64,000 nt of DNA from Sordariomycetes sp. S80-01Y. Its lineage: Eukaryota > Ascomycota > Sordariomycetes. Position numbers and translations under genes: made by a program. Each line of letters starts with the position of its first letter. The stretch's first letter is position 1. The stretch lies in contig JAXQJY010000032.1 of the NCBI GenBank assembly GCA_037042185.1, positions 1-64,000 of the forward strand, in the 5' to 3' direction. The notes under the pieces were generated by a model. That model did not search any database. It was given only the letters and a program-made list of their open reading frames with translations, and had not been told where the DNA came from. This document shows, one piece after another, positions 21,545 to 33,259 of the stretch.

Positions 21545-23756
21545 GATACTTAGAGGTCAACACAATATTTCAAGCGCCAAGGAGAAGAATAGCGTCAAGG
21601 GTAAGGGAGAGAGAAAGAGAGAGGAAGAGACAGAGAGAAGCATATCTCTTTTTATGCTGAGAGCTTGATAGCGGCAGAGATTAGGAAGGTTGGGAGCTCT
21701 TGGACTCACCCGGGGGTGCCGATGAGCTTGTGGGTCATGTATTGATTGCTGCGGGTATACCATCATCTACTTAATACCGCATTGCGATGATGGAGTAGTA
21801 GACTAGCTTTCTTGATAGAAGCTGGTTGTACTTCATAATTCTTCATCGACTCTCCTCGTCCCTAATTCAGCCTACCTATCCCCGTCCCAAAACTCGCCGG
21901 CTCTGCTTTAACGCGCACACATCGTAAAAACGGGATCCAACGTGCAACTAAACGACACAAGTGCTGTTGCTAGCACACGTCGTGGAGTTGTCCAATGTGT
22001 AGACGAAAGGGGGGCGAGTGGGGGTGTTCAAACTAATGCGGCAGAGCACAGGCCTTGCAGCTGCAGCATGCACGACCACCAGTGAAGCCAGATTTATAGG
22101 CGTGACTCCATATTCCAGTCCACCTTCTCAGCGTCGGGCAGCGCTCGTTGTGCTCCAAGTGCATAATCTATTGGAGTTCTCGAATACCCCAACACATATT
22201 CATGAACAAGGCTCGACTATACCATGATGCACAGCGAGTATCGCGCCACATCAGTAGCCTTACTCGTTCTCACTGACACCTAAGGGATCAACAAGGTTAT
22301 ATATGCCTGTTCAACCTCCTTGCGTATCCACTACGAGAGCAGCGTTAGGCCACGGCGATTAGAGTGCACCATCACGGCTATCCCCAAAGCAGACACACCG
22401 AATTCGTTGGTGGGTGACAAACTTACTCTCTACCCATGAACACAGCACCTGATACCGCTAGTAGCGATGCGCCATTTCTCGGCTGCAGCTATCCGTGGTG
22501 CCGACCAATAAGGGGAGGCGCTTTGACTTTCAGTTCGCAAAACTTATCGGGTTTGTGGAGGTGGAACTAGAATCACCAGACCTTGCTCCGTGCATGCAGC
22601 CAAGGCGGGCGTTGAGTTCTTCTACTGCAGCTGTAGCGTCCTTCTAGCGTCCTTCTAGCGTTTTTCCAGTCTGTTGCTTGCTTGCTTCTGGAACATACGA
22701 GCCTACGTGCCCCTTGGATGCGTCGGTCTTGCTGCTGATGCATTAGCGCGCGCAAGTCTCCATCTTGATTTCGAGGCTTGTGCCACGAGGATACTTGACC
22801 GACTCCATGGAGCAGAAGTAATTCGTAACCTCGGCCAACTTATCAAGAAGCCGCTAAAGTCTTGAGCGCACGCGGACAGATGATCAGCTCTCTTGGTGGC
22901 CTAGAGGCGGTCCCAGAAACAGTGCTCAAAACCATTGTCAGGGTGTTCAGCCATTGAGTGCATGAATACTTGCCTACATTTATCGCTGGATCCTTCCTGT
23001 TATTACTTTCGTGCTGGGTACATGTCGCATAGGAACCAAGGGAAGAGACTGAAATATATCCCACATTCGGCACGTCATTTGGGTCTGGGTTAAGAACCTG
23101 CTGTTTATGGGATCTCCCAAAACTAACTCGGGTTTCTTCACGCCTGCCGATTCCCAATTAGGGACGGCCTGCATCTTGGTTGCAAATGCAGACGCCACTC
23201 ACACTGTGGGCCCGGGTGATTTGAGACAAGCTCCGCAGCGTTTGGGACTAATTCGCTCACTCCTCGCGGTTTGAGCTGGAACTAAGAGCTCAAGGACTTT
23301 GACGGAGATATCTGTTGAGCGTAGAATTCGCAGTCGTTCTTCGTAATTACACGCTAGAATGTTCTGTAGCGTACATGTGCAAGATGTGGGTCATACAAAA
23401 TGAGTTGAATTGTAGTCAGCGGGGTCAGAAAAGTTTTGCACGGCGTCATTGTGCGTTAATTACGCCCCGAGTCGCAGTGCCTTTCTCTCTCTTGCAAGAG
23501 GACAGACGTCTCAGGGAGACGAGGCACCACAAGAGTCAGGCGGGGGGGTTGATTCAACAATGCAGCTAGACATATGACCCGCTACCCGTCAACCACGCCA
23601 ACATGTTGGAGAGACGGGTTATTCGCGGAACTGGAGCCGGCTCAGCCCCACTCGCTACCAAGATGCAGTGTGTTCTCAGTCGTCTCGCTCGATTGGTTGC
23701 TCCGCGCCCCGCGCCCCGAAGTCCACATGGTCTGGGGGAACATGCTGTGCGGGGTT
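21545..23756. other. Spacer with weak relics only
   Basis: About 2.2 kb without an intact gene. The first 230 bases should be the transporter promoter. Around 22700-22960 there are short coding-like pieces in more than one frame (for example GLAADALARASLHLDFEAC), possibly a decayed gene that I cannot name. Confidence 0.35.
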
Positions 23757-23857
23757 GCCGGAGTGGTGGTCACCCCACCTTTCAGCAGCAAGCCACAATT
23801 TTCATTGCCGGGGTGGTGGTCACCCCATCTTTCAGCAGCAAGCCACAATTTTCCATT
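23757..23857 (+). repeat. Two tandem ~50-bp units upstream of a membrane protein gene
   Basis: Units 23757-23806 and 23807-23857 are nearly identical and a third copy starts and fades after 23857. The shared core contains GTGGTGGTCACCCCA and TTTCAGCAGCAAGCC. The repeat lies about 190-290 bases before the ATG at 24045. Confidence 0.8.
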
Positions 23858-24044
23858 GCTGGGGTATACCGCCAAGCCAGCCCGGACCTTTGGCCAATGT
23901 GGGGATTCACGCGCCCGGTTTCTGTGAAGAAAAAGCGCTCGCTGCCGCACCTGCGTCTCTTGAGCAGCAAGACTTGCAGCCGAACTCAGGAGACGCTTAT
24001 TCCATGGTATTCTTCTCTTCCTGCGGTACTCTCGAGCCGACACA

Positions 24045-25165
24045 ATGGCCAATGCAGGATCGCACAAGCCGTCCGACACCGAAAAGGTGGTACTTGAAGC
24101 ATGGTCCCAGGGCTTCATGATTGGTGCCCTGGTAATTATGTGCGGAATCACGCTCGCCAACATGCGGAGGCGAGTCCTTCTTCACAAGCTCATCTTGATT
24201 GAGGTTCGCGATACCATGGACTGAATACCTGTGGAGCACCTTGCTAATCTCGGATCCAAAGCTCATCCTGGCTGTGCCAAACGGTTTCTTCATGTTTTTG
24301 GACCCCCCGGCATGGGGTTGGTTCCTCTCATCGACCGTTGTTCTGCTCATCGCGTCGTGGACGCTGCACAATGTCATCGCATGGATGAAGAATAAGCCAT
24401 TCCTCGGATGCCGAGGCAAAGTCATCTACATTGGCAGTGTTCTGCTCGTCCAGCCCTACTGGGTCCTGGAGATATATTCGAATTTTGCCTACTTTAACGG
24501 CTTCAACAGCCGTCTTTTCATTGCCACGCGGCCATATGAGGCTGTCTTCCGGTAATTGAACCTCCCTGGAAAAGCAATCGTTTCCTTCCGCTGACGCTGT
24601 TGTGACTAGCGATCCATGGTGGATATTCACAATTGGCAATCTGTTCTGGAACATAAAGTTCCAGTACGAGTTAGGCTTCGCCGAGATTGTCCGGGTGTCT
24701 CCTCGCATTGGCATTTTACTTGGTTGCATGTGCCTGAGTGTTGTTTGCATCATCGTCGACCTTCTATCGGTCACCCCGGTGATTCCAATCGGTGTCATCA
24801 ACCCATTCTGGAAGTTCGCATTTGTTTTCAAGTGCTTTACCGATAGCATCATCCTTGACGACTTCAAGACCGCTTTGGACAAGCTCAGTCAACACAGTAG
24901 GAGTCGGATTCTCCCTTTCAGTGGTCTAGGCGGAGCCACATCCACACGGGGCTTCAACACGGCTCGACCAGAACGCAGGTGGCCTGTGAAAAATACGCGA
25001 ATTCTAGATGCAGAATCAGTCACGGAGATTGAAACGGTTACCTGGCAGACGCACCTAGAATTGTCGGATGTGGGTGGGGTCTGCTCTCCCTCTCCAGTCA
25101 TGCCGACTCATGAGGAAGGGCAGCACCAGCAACGCAGCTTAACGCATGATATAGTTTCTAGATAA
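24045..25165 (+). CDS. Conserved fungal multi-pass membrane protein, function unknown
   Basis: Three exons (24045-24203, 24262-24551, 24610-25165) with two 58-nt GT-AG introns give about 334 residues. At least six or seven hydrophobic segments are visible, for example GFMIGALVIMCGITLA, STVVLLIASWTLHNVIAW, GSVLLVQPYWVLEIY, PWWIFTIGNLFWNIK and LLGCMCLSVVCIIVD. Conserved-looking phrases are LLHKLILIE, TRPYEAVFR-DPWWIF and PIGVINPFWKFAFVFKCFTDSIILDDF. I recognise this as a conserved hypothetical family of filamentous fungi with no assigned role. The last 80 residues are polar and likely cytosolic. No disabling change was found and the splice phases agree. Transport or sensing functions would be guesses. 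Confidence 0.75.
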
Positions 25166-25379
25166 TCTGTTTATTGCATTATACCCCATTGGGACCGCTG
25201 GTATCATGTCGGATAATGAATGGTAGTATGAGGCCGTACCGTATGCAATGCGTTCACTTTGGGCGATAGGTGGTATGAACTATCCTTACATACATGAGAT
25301 ATTGTTCGACACCGAGTACAGCCCGAGTCGGGCGGTGTCTACTTTCGTAAGATTTGAAAGCTTAAAGGCACTTATACTG

Positions 25380-26011
25380 TTATTGTACATTATATGCTGG
25401 ATACCGTCCATCCATAAGCCAGTCCACTCCGTCCGGATATTGTAAACCTATTGGTCCGTTGAAACCTGCTGGGAATTGACTAATTAAGTCGAGTCTAGGA
25501 TCATAAAATACTGGCTTTGGAGGCGAGGATGATGTCGGGTGCTGGCTGGGCACGTCGAGAAGATCGAGGAGGCATTCACGGGGTAGAGAAAGGAGGCTGG
25601 ATACTTCACGGTCGGGGTATAGCCTGTCAAAGATCGTGCGGTACTCCTCGAGGGCTTTAGAAAGTGCTTCGAACTTCCTACACAGAATCGTCACTCACGT
25701 CACTCACACCAAACAAACCCCGTAGAGAGTACTCACTGCTTGGCAGGAGGCACACGCGCGCGGTGCCTGGTGTAGGAGCATGAAGCTGCGCAGCTACGGG
25801 AGGTGCATTTGCCACAAGGCTGGGCACCGTCACAACGAATCTTGCGCCGTTTGCATTCTGTGCAGGCGTGTGGCGTCCTCGTAATACCTCTGCCCTTTCT
25901 TGCCGGCCTAGCAGGAGTTCGCTCCTCGGGCAGCGCGGATGCGTACCACTGAACTGTGGTCGCACTGTTAGTTAGCAGACCTTGAGTAGCCAGAGGAGAG
26001 GCGACCAACAC
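25380..26011 (-). CDS. Short Zn(II)2Cys6 regulator, probably 3'-truncated
   Basis: Exon 1 (26011 down to about 25737) carries the zinc cluster CTECKRRKIRC, then CGKC and a last Cys, followed by YTRHRARVPPAKQ. Exon 2 (about 25680-25380) continues with KFEALSKALEEYRTIFDRL, a dimerisation-like helix, then SLLSLPRECLLDLL and a polar tail ending in a stop. The order zinc cluster, linker and coiled-coil-like helix matches fungal xylanolytic-activator-like regulators, but those normally continue for several hundred residues, whereas here the protein ends near 190. It is convergent with the membrane protein gene, whose stop lies only 215 bases away, so a long lost C-terminus is likely. The true start is uncertain. 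Confidence 0.55.
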
Positions 26012-27750
26012 GTTTGAAACATGGTGGCGCAGTATAGGAGATACTCATAGGAAGCGTGACATGTGGAAGAGGGTTTAGAGATAGGGTCAAGGGATGGGTG
26101 GCAGGCATCGAGGACTAGAATTAGGGTATTATATGCATCTGGGCAGGCATACTGAGGTGTTACGGTCAGCCCAGCTCCCAACGACTCAGCGAAGCTGTTG
26201 GAAAAGCGCTCGGCGACGCCGTGCGCTGCAGATCACCTGTGGCTCTTGGGCCGGGGATCGATAATGATGTAGACACCGGACGTTGGCTCCGTCAGGCTTC
26301 ATTGACAGTTGCTGTCAACCGAAAGCAAGAGATATACTGACTCTACTAAGGTACACATCTCGATTCTTTCTTTCAGGTCCGCGATCTGCCCGACAGCATG
26401 AGTTGAAGTAATAGGAGGTATCGACACGGAGAAGTAGAGCAAAGGTTTGGTCAATTCAAGTCTCGGCACCTCTCGCCAGAGTCACAGCGGAACCTCTTCC
26501 TTGATTCTTAGATACCGTCTCAACCCTACGTACCATGATCAGCAAACGCTTCGGATTGGCATTGGTACACTCAAGAGCTGACAGCGCCAGTCCACCCACC
26601 CAGTTCATATCTTTGGGGTGCGCGCCATGAGATTGGGTTGTGGGAATCGTGTTCCAGTCTCAGCTCCAGAGCATTTCCTATGAATCCTTGCACAACAGGC
26701 ATTTGAGAGTGACATGGAGTGGAGATCGTGCTGACGCATTGGTGATGGACCCGGAGCAAGGGTCCGGTTCTAGAAGGACACTAGAAGGGCAGCGCTGCAA
26801 GGTTTCCAGGCCCGTTTCAAAGATTATCTGCACATACGCACGGGGCATAGAATGGTCGCAACCCCGCAGCGCTACCTCCACGATCACAAACTCGCAAGGG
26901 GGAATGTACTGCGGCGGGCGTTAATGTCGCTAATGAGCTGTCTAGCAGCCAACGGCGGTGGCTCAGTTCTCGCACCCATAGCGTCACATTGTCGTCCCCA
27001 CCTTCACGTTAGGCGGCTTCATGGTCTAACAGCCACTATTAGTTTCGCTGATCGTACTCCATGCGGTTGATACACCGGGCAAATAGCGCACCTCCCTTGA
27101 TGCTCGGAGCTCACGACTCGCAGAGGAGTTGTCTCTTTTCATTTCTCTTTCCTAGGGTAGCCAAAGAGCTTTTATCTAGCTACAGGCTCAGCATCTACCC
27201 TCCAACTACCAAGCCCAACAACAATCCCCATATAAATATTGTCGAACTTTGCTCCGGATCGTTGGAAGATGATTAAGCCGCAGATGTTTTGTAAACAGGC
27301 GAGATGCCAATAGCTGACAATATTCCGGAAATGGTGTGTACCCAAGAGAGCGTATCTACCATCGTGTGAGCTACTGAGCCTTGAAGCACACATGTAGAGA
27401 TCTCACCCTCGACCGAGATGCGTTTGGACCTATGATTGATTTGAATGCCGAGAAGCGCCTCCATTGAACAAGTAATCAACTACAAGGAGAAGTGGTTGGT
27501 TTCGCCCCTCTCCAGGTTCACTTCCGCTACTAGGAATTGTATAGATGTGTAGAACGCCTACTTAGAAGTGTGTTGAATGAACGTCTGGGAACGCGGACAT
27601 CTCCTAATGCTGTCTGAAGAGGGCTCTGGCTTCTGTTTTGGGCGGTAATTCTTGTATTGGGAATTCCTCGGAGGAGTATTTATGATGCGACCAAGCTTGT
27701 TTGTAACCTTGAGTAGTTACTCAATCTCCATTGAATTAATTACAAGAACA
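26012..27750. other. Spacer, no gene recognised
   Basis: About 1.7 kb upstream of the short regulator. Several 60-90-residue open frames occur on both strands but none shows a known domain or consistent coding signal. Confidence 0.35.
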
Positions 27751-28020
27751 CTAAGAATTCAGTCTACACCTATACGAAAATATGGCCCACCGTGCTATTG
27801 CAGTCAAGCTTGCCGCCGGTGCGCTTGCTGATCTCGGTTTTGACGGACATGATCTTTCTGGGATCGTGACAGCTAGGGCGAGGATCGCAATGCCCTTCTC
27901 TTGTAGATTGGTCATGAACTTCAGGGATCGTGCGGTTGCAAAAATGCGCAGGCCCTGAGCAGCAACCTCTGGGGCCACAGCATCGCCTGGTCCGCCTTGC
28001 GAGCACCTACCGCAAAGCAA
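27751..28020 (-). pseudogene. Short-chain dehydrogenase relic (N-terminal part)
   Basis: The minus strand encodes CSQGGPGDAVAPEVAAQGLR, a damaged form of the SDR cofactor motif (usually TGCSxGGIGxALA), then IFATARSLKFMTNLQEKGI and a run of altered residues. Another frame gives KTEISKRTGGKLD in the expected downstream place. This matches the first 80 or so residues of AYR1-like 1-acyl-dihydroxyacetone-phosphate reductases. Frame changes and absence of the catalytic YxxxK part show it is a relic. Confidence 0.6.
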
Positions 28021-28251
28021 CGGCTGTACTGCAACCTCCTTCCTGCTTGGACCCTGAGGGGAGCGACGTTGATCTGCAGGCCGTCGGCGAGGAACACATC
28101 ATCCCAGCACAGGTTGGCCTTGATCATGGATGGGACACGGGGGTCATTGGTGTGGCTGGCCGAGTCAATGTTGGAGTAGGGTAGCTGAAGTCTACGTTGG
28201 AGTGATTCGAGGTGGGGACTTGTCGGCGGCGGGGTGCGTTGAGTCGGGCTG

Positions 28252-28390
28252 CTTATGTCAACGTCCCGTTGCTAATGAGGATTAGTGACATTAGCAATAT
28301 CCACTAAAAACCCTCGAGCCACTTATGTCAAACTCCCCGACGCTAATGAGGATAAGTGATTTTGGCAATGTCCGCTAGGCGCTCGGGCCA
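28252..28390. repeat. Two imperfect ~70-bp tandem units
   Basis: Units start at 28252 and 28322 with CTTATGTCAA and share GCTAATGAGGAT and related segments. Each also contains a short imperfect palindrome around GCTAATGAGGATTAGTGACA. Divergence between units is appreciable, so the duplication is not recent. Confidence 0.6.
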
Positions 28391-28678
28391 TGTATCACAT
28401 GCTGCAGCCGGAGACGATTAGCATGCAGCACCCGGCTCTCATGAGCAGGTTGCAGCGATCACTGGCCTGAGTGCTGACACTATGGATTTTACACAGCTTC
28501 AGTGCTGCAGGTCGAAATAGCCAACGCTGTTTTATCGTGAAGACTGTGGCGGGGCAGACATCTGATCATACTCAGGCTTGCGAGCCACTACCACGCCGCA
28601 ATGCCGAAGAGCCTATTATCGAGAAACCGCCCACTGGCTTTCGTTATGCCACTCTGTCATTTCAGTCCTAGTTCCTTC

Positions 28679-29343
28679 TTATGGTAGCTCAGCCAATCGT
28701 TGGCGCATATTTCTCAGCAATAGTTTGACGGACGACCTCAACTTCTCTCGCGCTACCGCCAGAGAGGTAGACGGATTGATAGGGCCGTGAGGTTCGCCTA
28801 TGTCGACAAGGAAGCGGGTGTTGAGTTGTAGGGAGAGAGACGCGACGACGGCGTGTTGCTTATCCACTATTAGTTGACGAGCGGGGCGCAGCCTTGTCCG
28901 TTTCAATGCAGGAAGAAAGCCACATTCTCCCACGGACCCCACCATCTCCGCCTCCACAGTTCTAAGCTGATGGGTGGCGGGGTGCTGGTGCAGCTCTATA
29001 GAGCATACTCGTAATGACTCCCCATGTCGCTTTCTGCGGGCGGAGAGGAAACTGAGGCATTTTCGTCGGCGGACAGATGACAGCAGAATCAATCCCAGCT
29101 CCTCAGTAAATCTCTCCTTCATTCGGCTCGACGGCCTCAGTGGAGGGCATTGATTGGGTTGTGAGTCCACCGGGGGCGCACTGTCACCAGGGTCCTCTCC
29201 ATTGTTGGTGGCACAACATCATACGTATCAGTGCACTCCGTACTCTGTGTTGAATCCTCGATTTCCTGAAGACTTTGAACCACACGATCGATTGAGTAGT
29301 TCTTCGGGTCGCAAGTAGACGCAGCACTCGGCGTTGACCCCAA
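28679..29343 (-). CDS. Hypothetical protein, doubtful
   Basis: Two overlapping minus-strand frames, 29343-29137 (starting MGSTPSAASTCDPKNYS) and 29170-28679 (163 residues, ending LLRNMRQRLAELP), could be two exons of one gene or one gene with a frameshift. The second frame has a regular residue mix with several Arg/Lys-rich stretches (RLRPARQLIVDKQ). No family was recognised and no signal peptide or membrane segment is seen. Existence as a gene is uncertain. Confidence 0.3.
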
Positions 29344-29405
29344 CCCCCGCTATCTGTGGCTGTTTTTTACCCTGATGGACAGGATGATCTTGCCAGTGGC
29401 CTTTT

Positions 29406-29516
29406 GCCGACGAGAAATTGGCAAACGCGGGTTTTTCCTAAAGCGGGGGCTACTGCATCGCCGACGAGAGATTGGGGAAACGCGGAGTTTTCCTGATGGA
29501 GGGCAGCTGCTGCAAA
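29406..29516. repeat. Two tandem ~55-bp units
   Basis: Units at 29406-29459 and 29460-29516 both start GCCGACGAGA and share AATTGG/GATTGG and a TTTTCCT segment; a third GCCGACG occurs at 29517. They lie just upstream of the doubtful minus-strand gene. Confidence 0.6.
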
Positions 29517-29654
29517 GCCGACGCACCTTGAGATCACTGAAGTCATCCAGAATGCCGCTAGAACAAGTCTAGACGTCCTTCGAAAGCTAAAGGAACCACT
29601 CACACCTACTGTGACTTGCCCAAAGGGGCTGGGATAAGCTGAGAGGCGGCTCAC

Positions 29655-30380
29655 TTCTACTTAAATTGTATCCACTCCGCGACGTAGTGATATCTAGCTC
29701 ATCTCGCACTCTCTGCACAAGGTAGGGTTGACCTCCTGGGTCCTAAGAATGACCCGGTTATGGACCGGGTCAGAAAAGTACCGCATACATCCTAAGACGG
29801 TCGATTTTATTTTGATGCTTCAGTCACGGTGGTCTTTCGGTGTGATAGGTCTGGCGCAAGCCCACTCAATGGTTGCAGCCACACGGCACAACCCTGATTC
29901 CTTCTCGTTCAGAGTCCGGAATCAGCTTTACCCATGGAGCTGAAACTCCCACAGAGTACGTGCAGCCCAACAGGAGGTAGGGATCTCGATGGATCGCTTT
30001 CGGCGTGCCCGACACCTTGCGACAGGCGGGCGCGCCCTGCTGTGCTCTATGATTACTAGGCCAATGGGAACGGATGCGATTGTCGTGGAGTCGAGATAGG
30101 CGGATGCCATGATACAACTGGTTGACAAGGCTAGATGAACTGTGCTAGGAGTGCGGGCAAGCCGATAACGCGACTGGCTACGCTCTGACCAACGCGTATT
30201 ATCTCCAGACACAAGTCATTATGAAGGACTGGAAAGGAGAAGACAATCCAGATCTCAAACATGAAAAAAGGCCTTGTTCGCACTGTCACCAGGTATCCTC
30301 ACACGGTCACACTCCAATCTGCCTCCAGCTTCCAATCCAAGCAATATTCATTCTCTCGAATTCCTCGGTGATTCCAGGAT
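29655..30380. other. Spacer, likely old promoter of transporter copy 2
   Basis: About 725 bases with no recognised gene. Confidence 0.35.
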
Positions 30381-31388
30381 CATGAAGTCGCTAAAACTGA
30401 CCAAGCCCGACTCTGAAGCCGGCAAAACATGGCCTGCCCTTCTTTTCGGTCTCTTTGTCGCCTTTAGTGGTATTCTCTTCGGGTAAGGCACCTCAGACTC
30501 TACGCATTGCACGCCGGAGCTCAACTGACATCCCTACTGTTAGGTATGACACAGGAACAATCAGCGGCATTTTGGCCATGCCTTACTGGCAACGTCTCTT
30601 CAGTACGGGGTATGTCGATCCTGACGGGAATCCAAACGTCACACCCTCGCAGGAATCAGCCATTGTCTCGATTTTATCAGCTAGCACATTCTTCGGTGCT
30701 CTTACTTCACCTTTCTTATCCGACTCAATTGGCAGGCGAATGGGTATCATCGTCTCAACTTGGGTGTTCAATCTCGGCGTCGTTCTTCACACTGTTGCTA
30801 CGAGCATCCCTCTATTCCTGGCGGGTCGCTTCTTTGCTGGCTTCGGCGTCGGCCTTATCTCTGCAATCAGTTGGTACCTACGCCATTTGAGAAATTTCAA
30901 CTAAATCATGTCTACAGTTCTTCTGTATTAGTCTGCCCGAGACTCCTCGCTTCCTCATCAAGCAGGACAACGCCGAAAAGGCCGCCAAGTCCCTGGGTAG
31001 ACTTCGCCGTCTTCCAGCCGACCACGAAGCCGTCCTTACGGAGTTGGCCGAGGTCAGGGCAAATCACGAATACGAAGTCAGCCACGGTAGCGGCTCCTAT
31101 CTTGACTGTTTCCGTCCGCCCATCCTGAAGAGGCAGCTCACAGGTATGGCTCTTCACGGTCTTCAGCAGCTCACCGGTATCAACTTCATTTTCTATCACG
31201 GCACCAAATATTTCCAGAATTCAGGCGTCTCCAGTGGTTTCACAGTGCAAATTATCACCTCCGCTATCAATGTTGCGTCGACTGTGCCTGGTATGTACGC
31301 TATCGACAGATGGGGTCGCAGGGCCCTTCTCCTGTGGGGGGCCATTGGCATGTGCATCTCCCAGCTCATCGTCGCCGTCTGCGGTACC
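30381..31388 (+). pseudogene. MFS sugar transporter, truncated (copy 2)
   Basis: A close paralogue of the transporter at 19704-21544. Exon 1 (30381-30482, MKSLKLTKPDSEAGKTWP...) splices over a 61-nt intron to exon 2 at 30544, which encodes YDTGTISGILAMPYWQRL through GRFFAGFGVGLISAI. The next recognisable stretch, LPETPRFLIKQDNAEKAA, begins near 30932. The roughly 70-75 residues between them in copy 1 (VPLYQSETAPKW through LFVGMLL) are absent. The frame then runs well, including KRQLTGMALHGLQQLTGIN with the Gly codon that copy 1 has lost, up to LIVAVCGT. There it stops abruptly at the left edge of an LTR-like repeat (31389). The last third of the protein is missing, so it cannot make a working 12-TM carrier. 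Confidence 0.85.
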
Positions 31389-31672
31389 TGTTACGGTTAT
31401 GCCTTATGGCATGACCTGGGTGCAGGGTAGATCGTTTGCTTTGCTCGATCCAGCCGGCTGGCACCTTAGTCATCCATAGTCACGTGTGGTGACCGCGTGG
31501 CTACCAACGCCTCGCGGCCCTCCACACTCTCTTGAATTGAACAACCAATTCAACCTATCTGTAACCACCTCAAAGTGTTACACCGCGTGACTACCAACGC
31601 CTCGCGGCCCCCCACACTCTCTTGAATTGAACAACCAATTCAACCCATCTGTAACCACCTCAAAGTGTTACA
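31389..31672 (+). mobile_element. LTR-like repeat, copy A (fossil, incomplete element)
   Basis: A repeat of 194 bp beginning TGTTACGG and ending GTGTTACA (TG...CA form, as in fungal LTRs), whose last 90 bp (31493-31582) are duplicated in tandem at 31583-31672. The same sequence recurs at 36525-36719 in the same orientation. Neither copy has a clear target duplication, and no retroelement coding region was recognised between them, so they look like isolated or recombined LTR remnants. Family is not assigned. The copies remain very similar, so they are probably fairly young. Confidence 0.6.
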
Positions 31673-31942
31673 ACAGCTCTGAAACATTACCGTAACGAGT
31701 AACTCATATATAGGTGGACGGTATTGTCATTGGGGCTACTGGGTCCATATTGCATCATGCCATCATTAGAGAATACATGTAGTGAGAGACCCATTCATTC
31801 CGCCAAATCCATGTCTCATAAAGACTGTCTTTCACCCGTTGCAGGGGAAGCATCACGGAGTCGAATTCCTAGCCGCCTCACCATCTCGAAGCTTCTCTTC
31901 CCTTCCACGGTGACCACGCCGCGTTGGAAGTAGTTTATGGGA

Positions 31943-33259
31943 TTAAAAGTCGTGGATCAGCAGACCAAGTCCCCCCATAGCCAGAAGGTAGGCGAGGGAA
32001 CCCATGGTGATTTGCACCGACAAGGGGCTCGCGTCATCCGCGTCGCCTTGTGGATTCGGGCCTTCATTGGTGCCGCCGTTGTCACCGCCACCAGCCTCGG
32101 TCTCGGTTGGCTCGGCAGGGCTGAACTCCAACTCGCAGTTCTGGTTCAGGGACAGCTCATCTCCGGCTGCGTTTGTGGCCGATATTTCCGGGCAGGAGAA
32201 CCCCTCGTCTGACGGCGTAACGGTGACTGTCGTTGAGGTGGTGGTAGTCCTAGTCACCAAGACGGTCTTAGTCGTTGTGTCGGTGTACGTCGTGTAGGGT
32301 GTGCACCCGGCTTGCCTCGGCTCCGGAGCTAAGCGTCTTGGAGCAACTCGCTTCTCGGTCATCGCTTCGCTCGTGCTCGTACTATCCCGCTGTTCGCTGA
32401 TGCTGGGTGGTTGGTAGCTAAGAGCACAGTCGTCGCCGAGCTCAAGTACGGCGCCGTCGACGTTGGTAGCTGTCACTGGTGCGCACGAGAATTCCAGAGT
32501 ATCCTCATTCTCCGGTGCCCGGCTGACAGTTCTTGTAACGGCGGAAGTGGTCGTAGAGCTCCAGGTAGTCGTCACTGTTCTGGTAGACGCGGGGCATAGC
32601 TCACAGTAGCCGTCTGAGGCACAGTATCCGATGTCGGCGCAACACTCATTGTCGCAGCATTTGTAGTATTCGGAGTCCTTGTCACACGCGCGACCCTCGT
32701 CCGCGCAGCACCTTTGTGTCTTGGGGTCATAGCACTTGTCTTCGCCGCAAGGCATCTTTCCAGACAGGCAGCAGCCGCCGCCCTTGACACAGTCGTAACC
32801 CTTGGGGCAGTATCCCCCTGTCTCTTCGCAACATGTATCTCCGGCGGCTGGGTCATAGCAGTGACTCTCGCCGCACTTTCGTGAGGTGGAGCTACCACGT
32901 TCACAGCAGCCACCCGTAGTACAAGTATATCCCCCTCTGCAGCATGTGCCGTCGCCGCACGAATCTACGAGATTGTCAGCATAAAATGTCAACCGGCCGA
33001 GTGCTGACCAGATTATATCAGAGAACTCCCACTAACAGTGAGTGGAGGGACATCCTGACTGCCTAGTGTCTAGCCGTCCGAAGAGAGCTGCCTCTGATGA
33101 CGAGAATCGCGTGAAATTGGCGGAACTTTGCACCTGTTGTATCATACTATCATCCTCTACGAGGGCGAAGGCGACTCCCGGAAGGAATACAGTGTCGTTC
33201 CCAAGACTCGGGACGACATGATGGGCGAAGAGCGCAATGGCAGCTGGTATTAGACGCAT
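31943..33259 (-). CDS. Cysteine-rich, probably GPI-anchored cell surface protein
   Basis: Two exons (33259-33037 and 32964-31943) with a 72-nt GT-AG intron give about 414 residues. The N-terminus MRLIPAAIALFAHHVVPS is a signal peptide. Residues about 70-205 form a dense cysteine region with repeated C-x(n)-CC patterns (SCGDGTCCRGGYTC, GGCC, CYDPKTQRCC, ECCADIGYC). Ser/Thr-rich stretches follow (TTTWSSTTTSAVTRTV, TTTTSTTVTVT), typical of O-glycosylated stalks, together with two related segments (SCAPVTATNVDGAVLELGDD and SCPEISATNAAGDELSLNQN). The C-terminus ends in a hydrophobic tail (SLAYLLAMGGLGLLI) suited to GPI attachment. The gene looks intact although it sits between transposon pieces, and its GC content is higher than that of its surroundings. 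Likely a wall or surface protein; an effector or adhesin role is conjecture. Confidence 0.8.

Noticed and set aside
22674-22960. Possible decayed gene
   Set aside because: Pieces in different frames without any motif that allows a family call.
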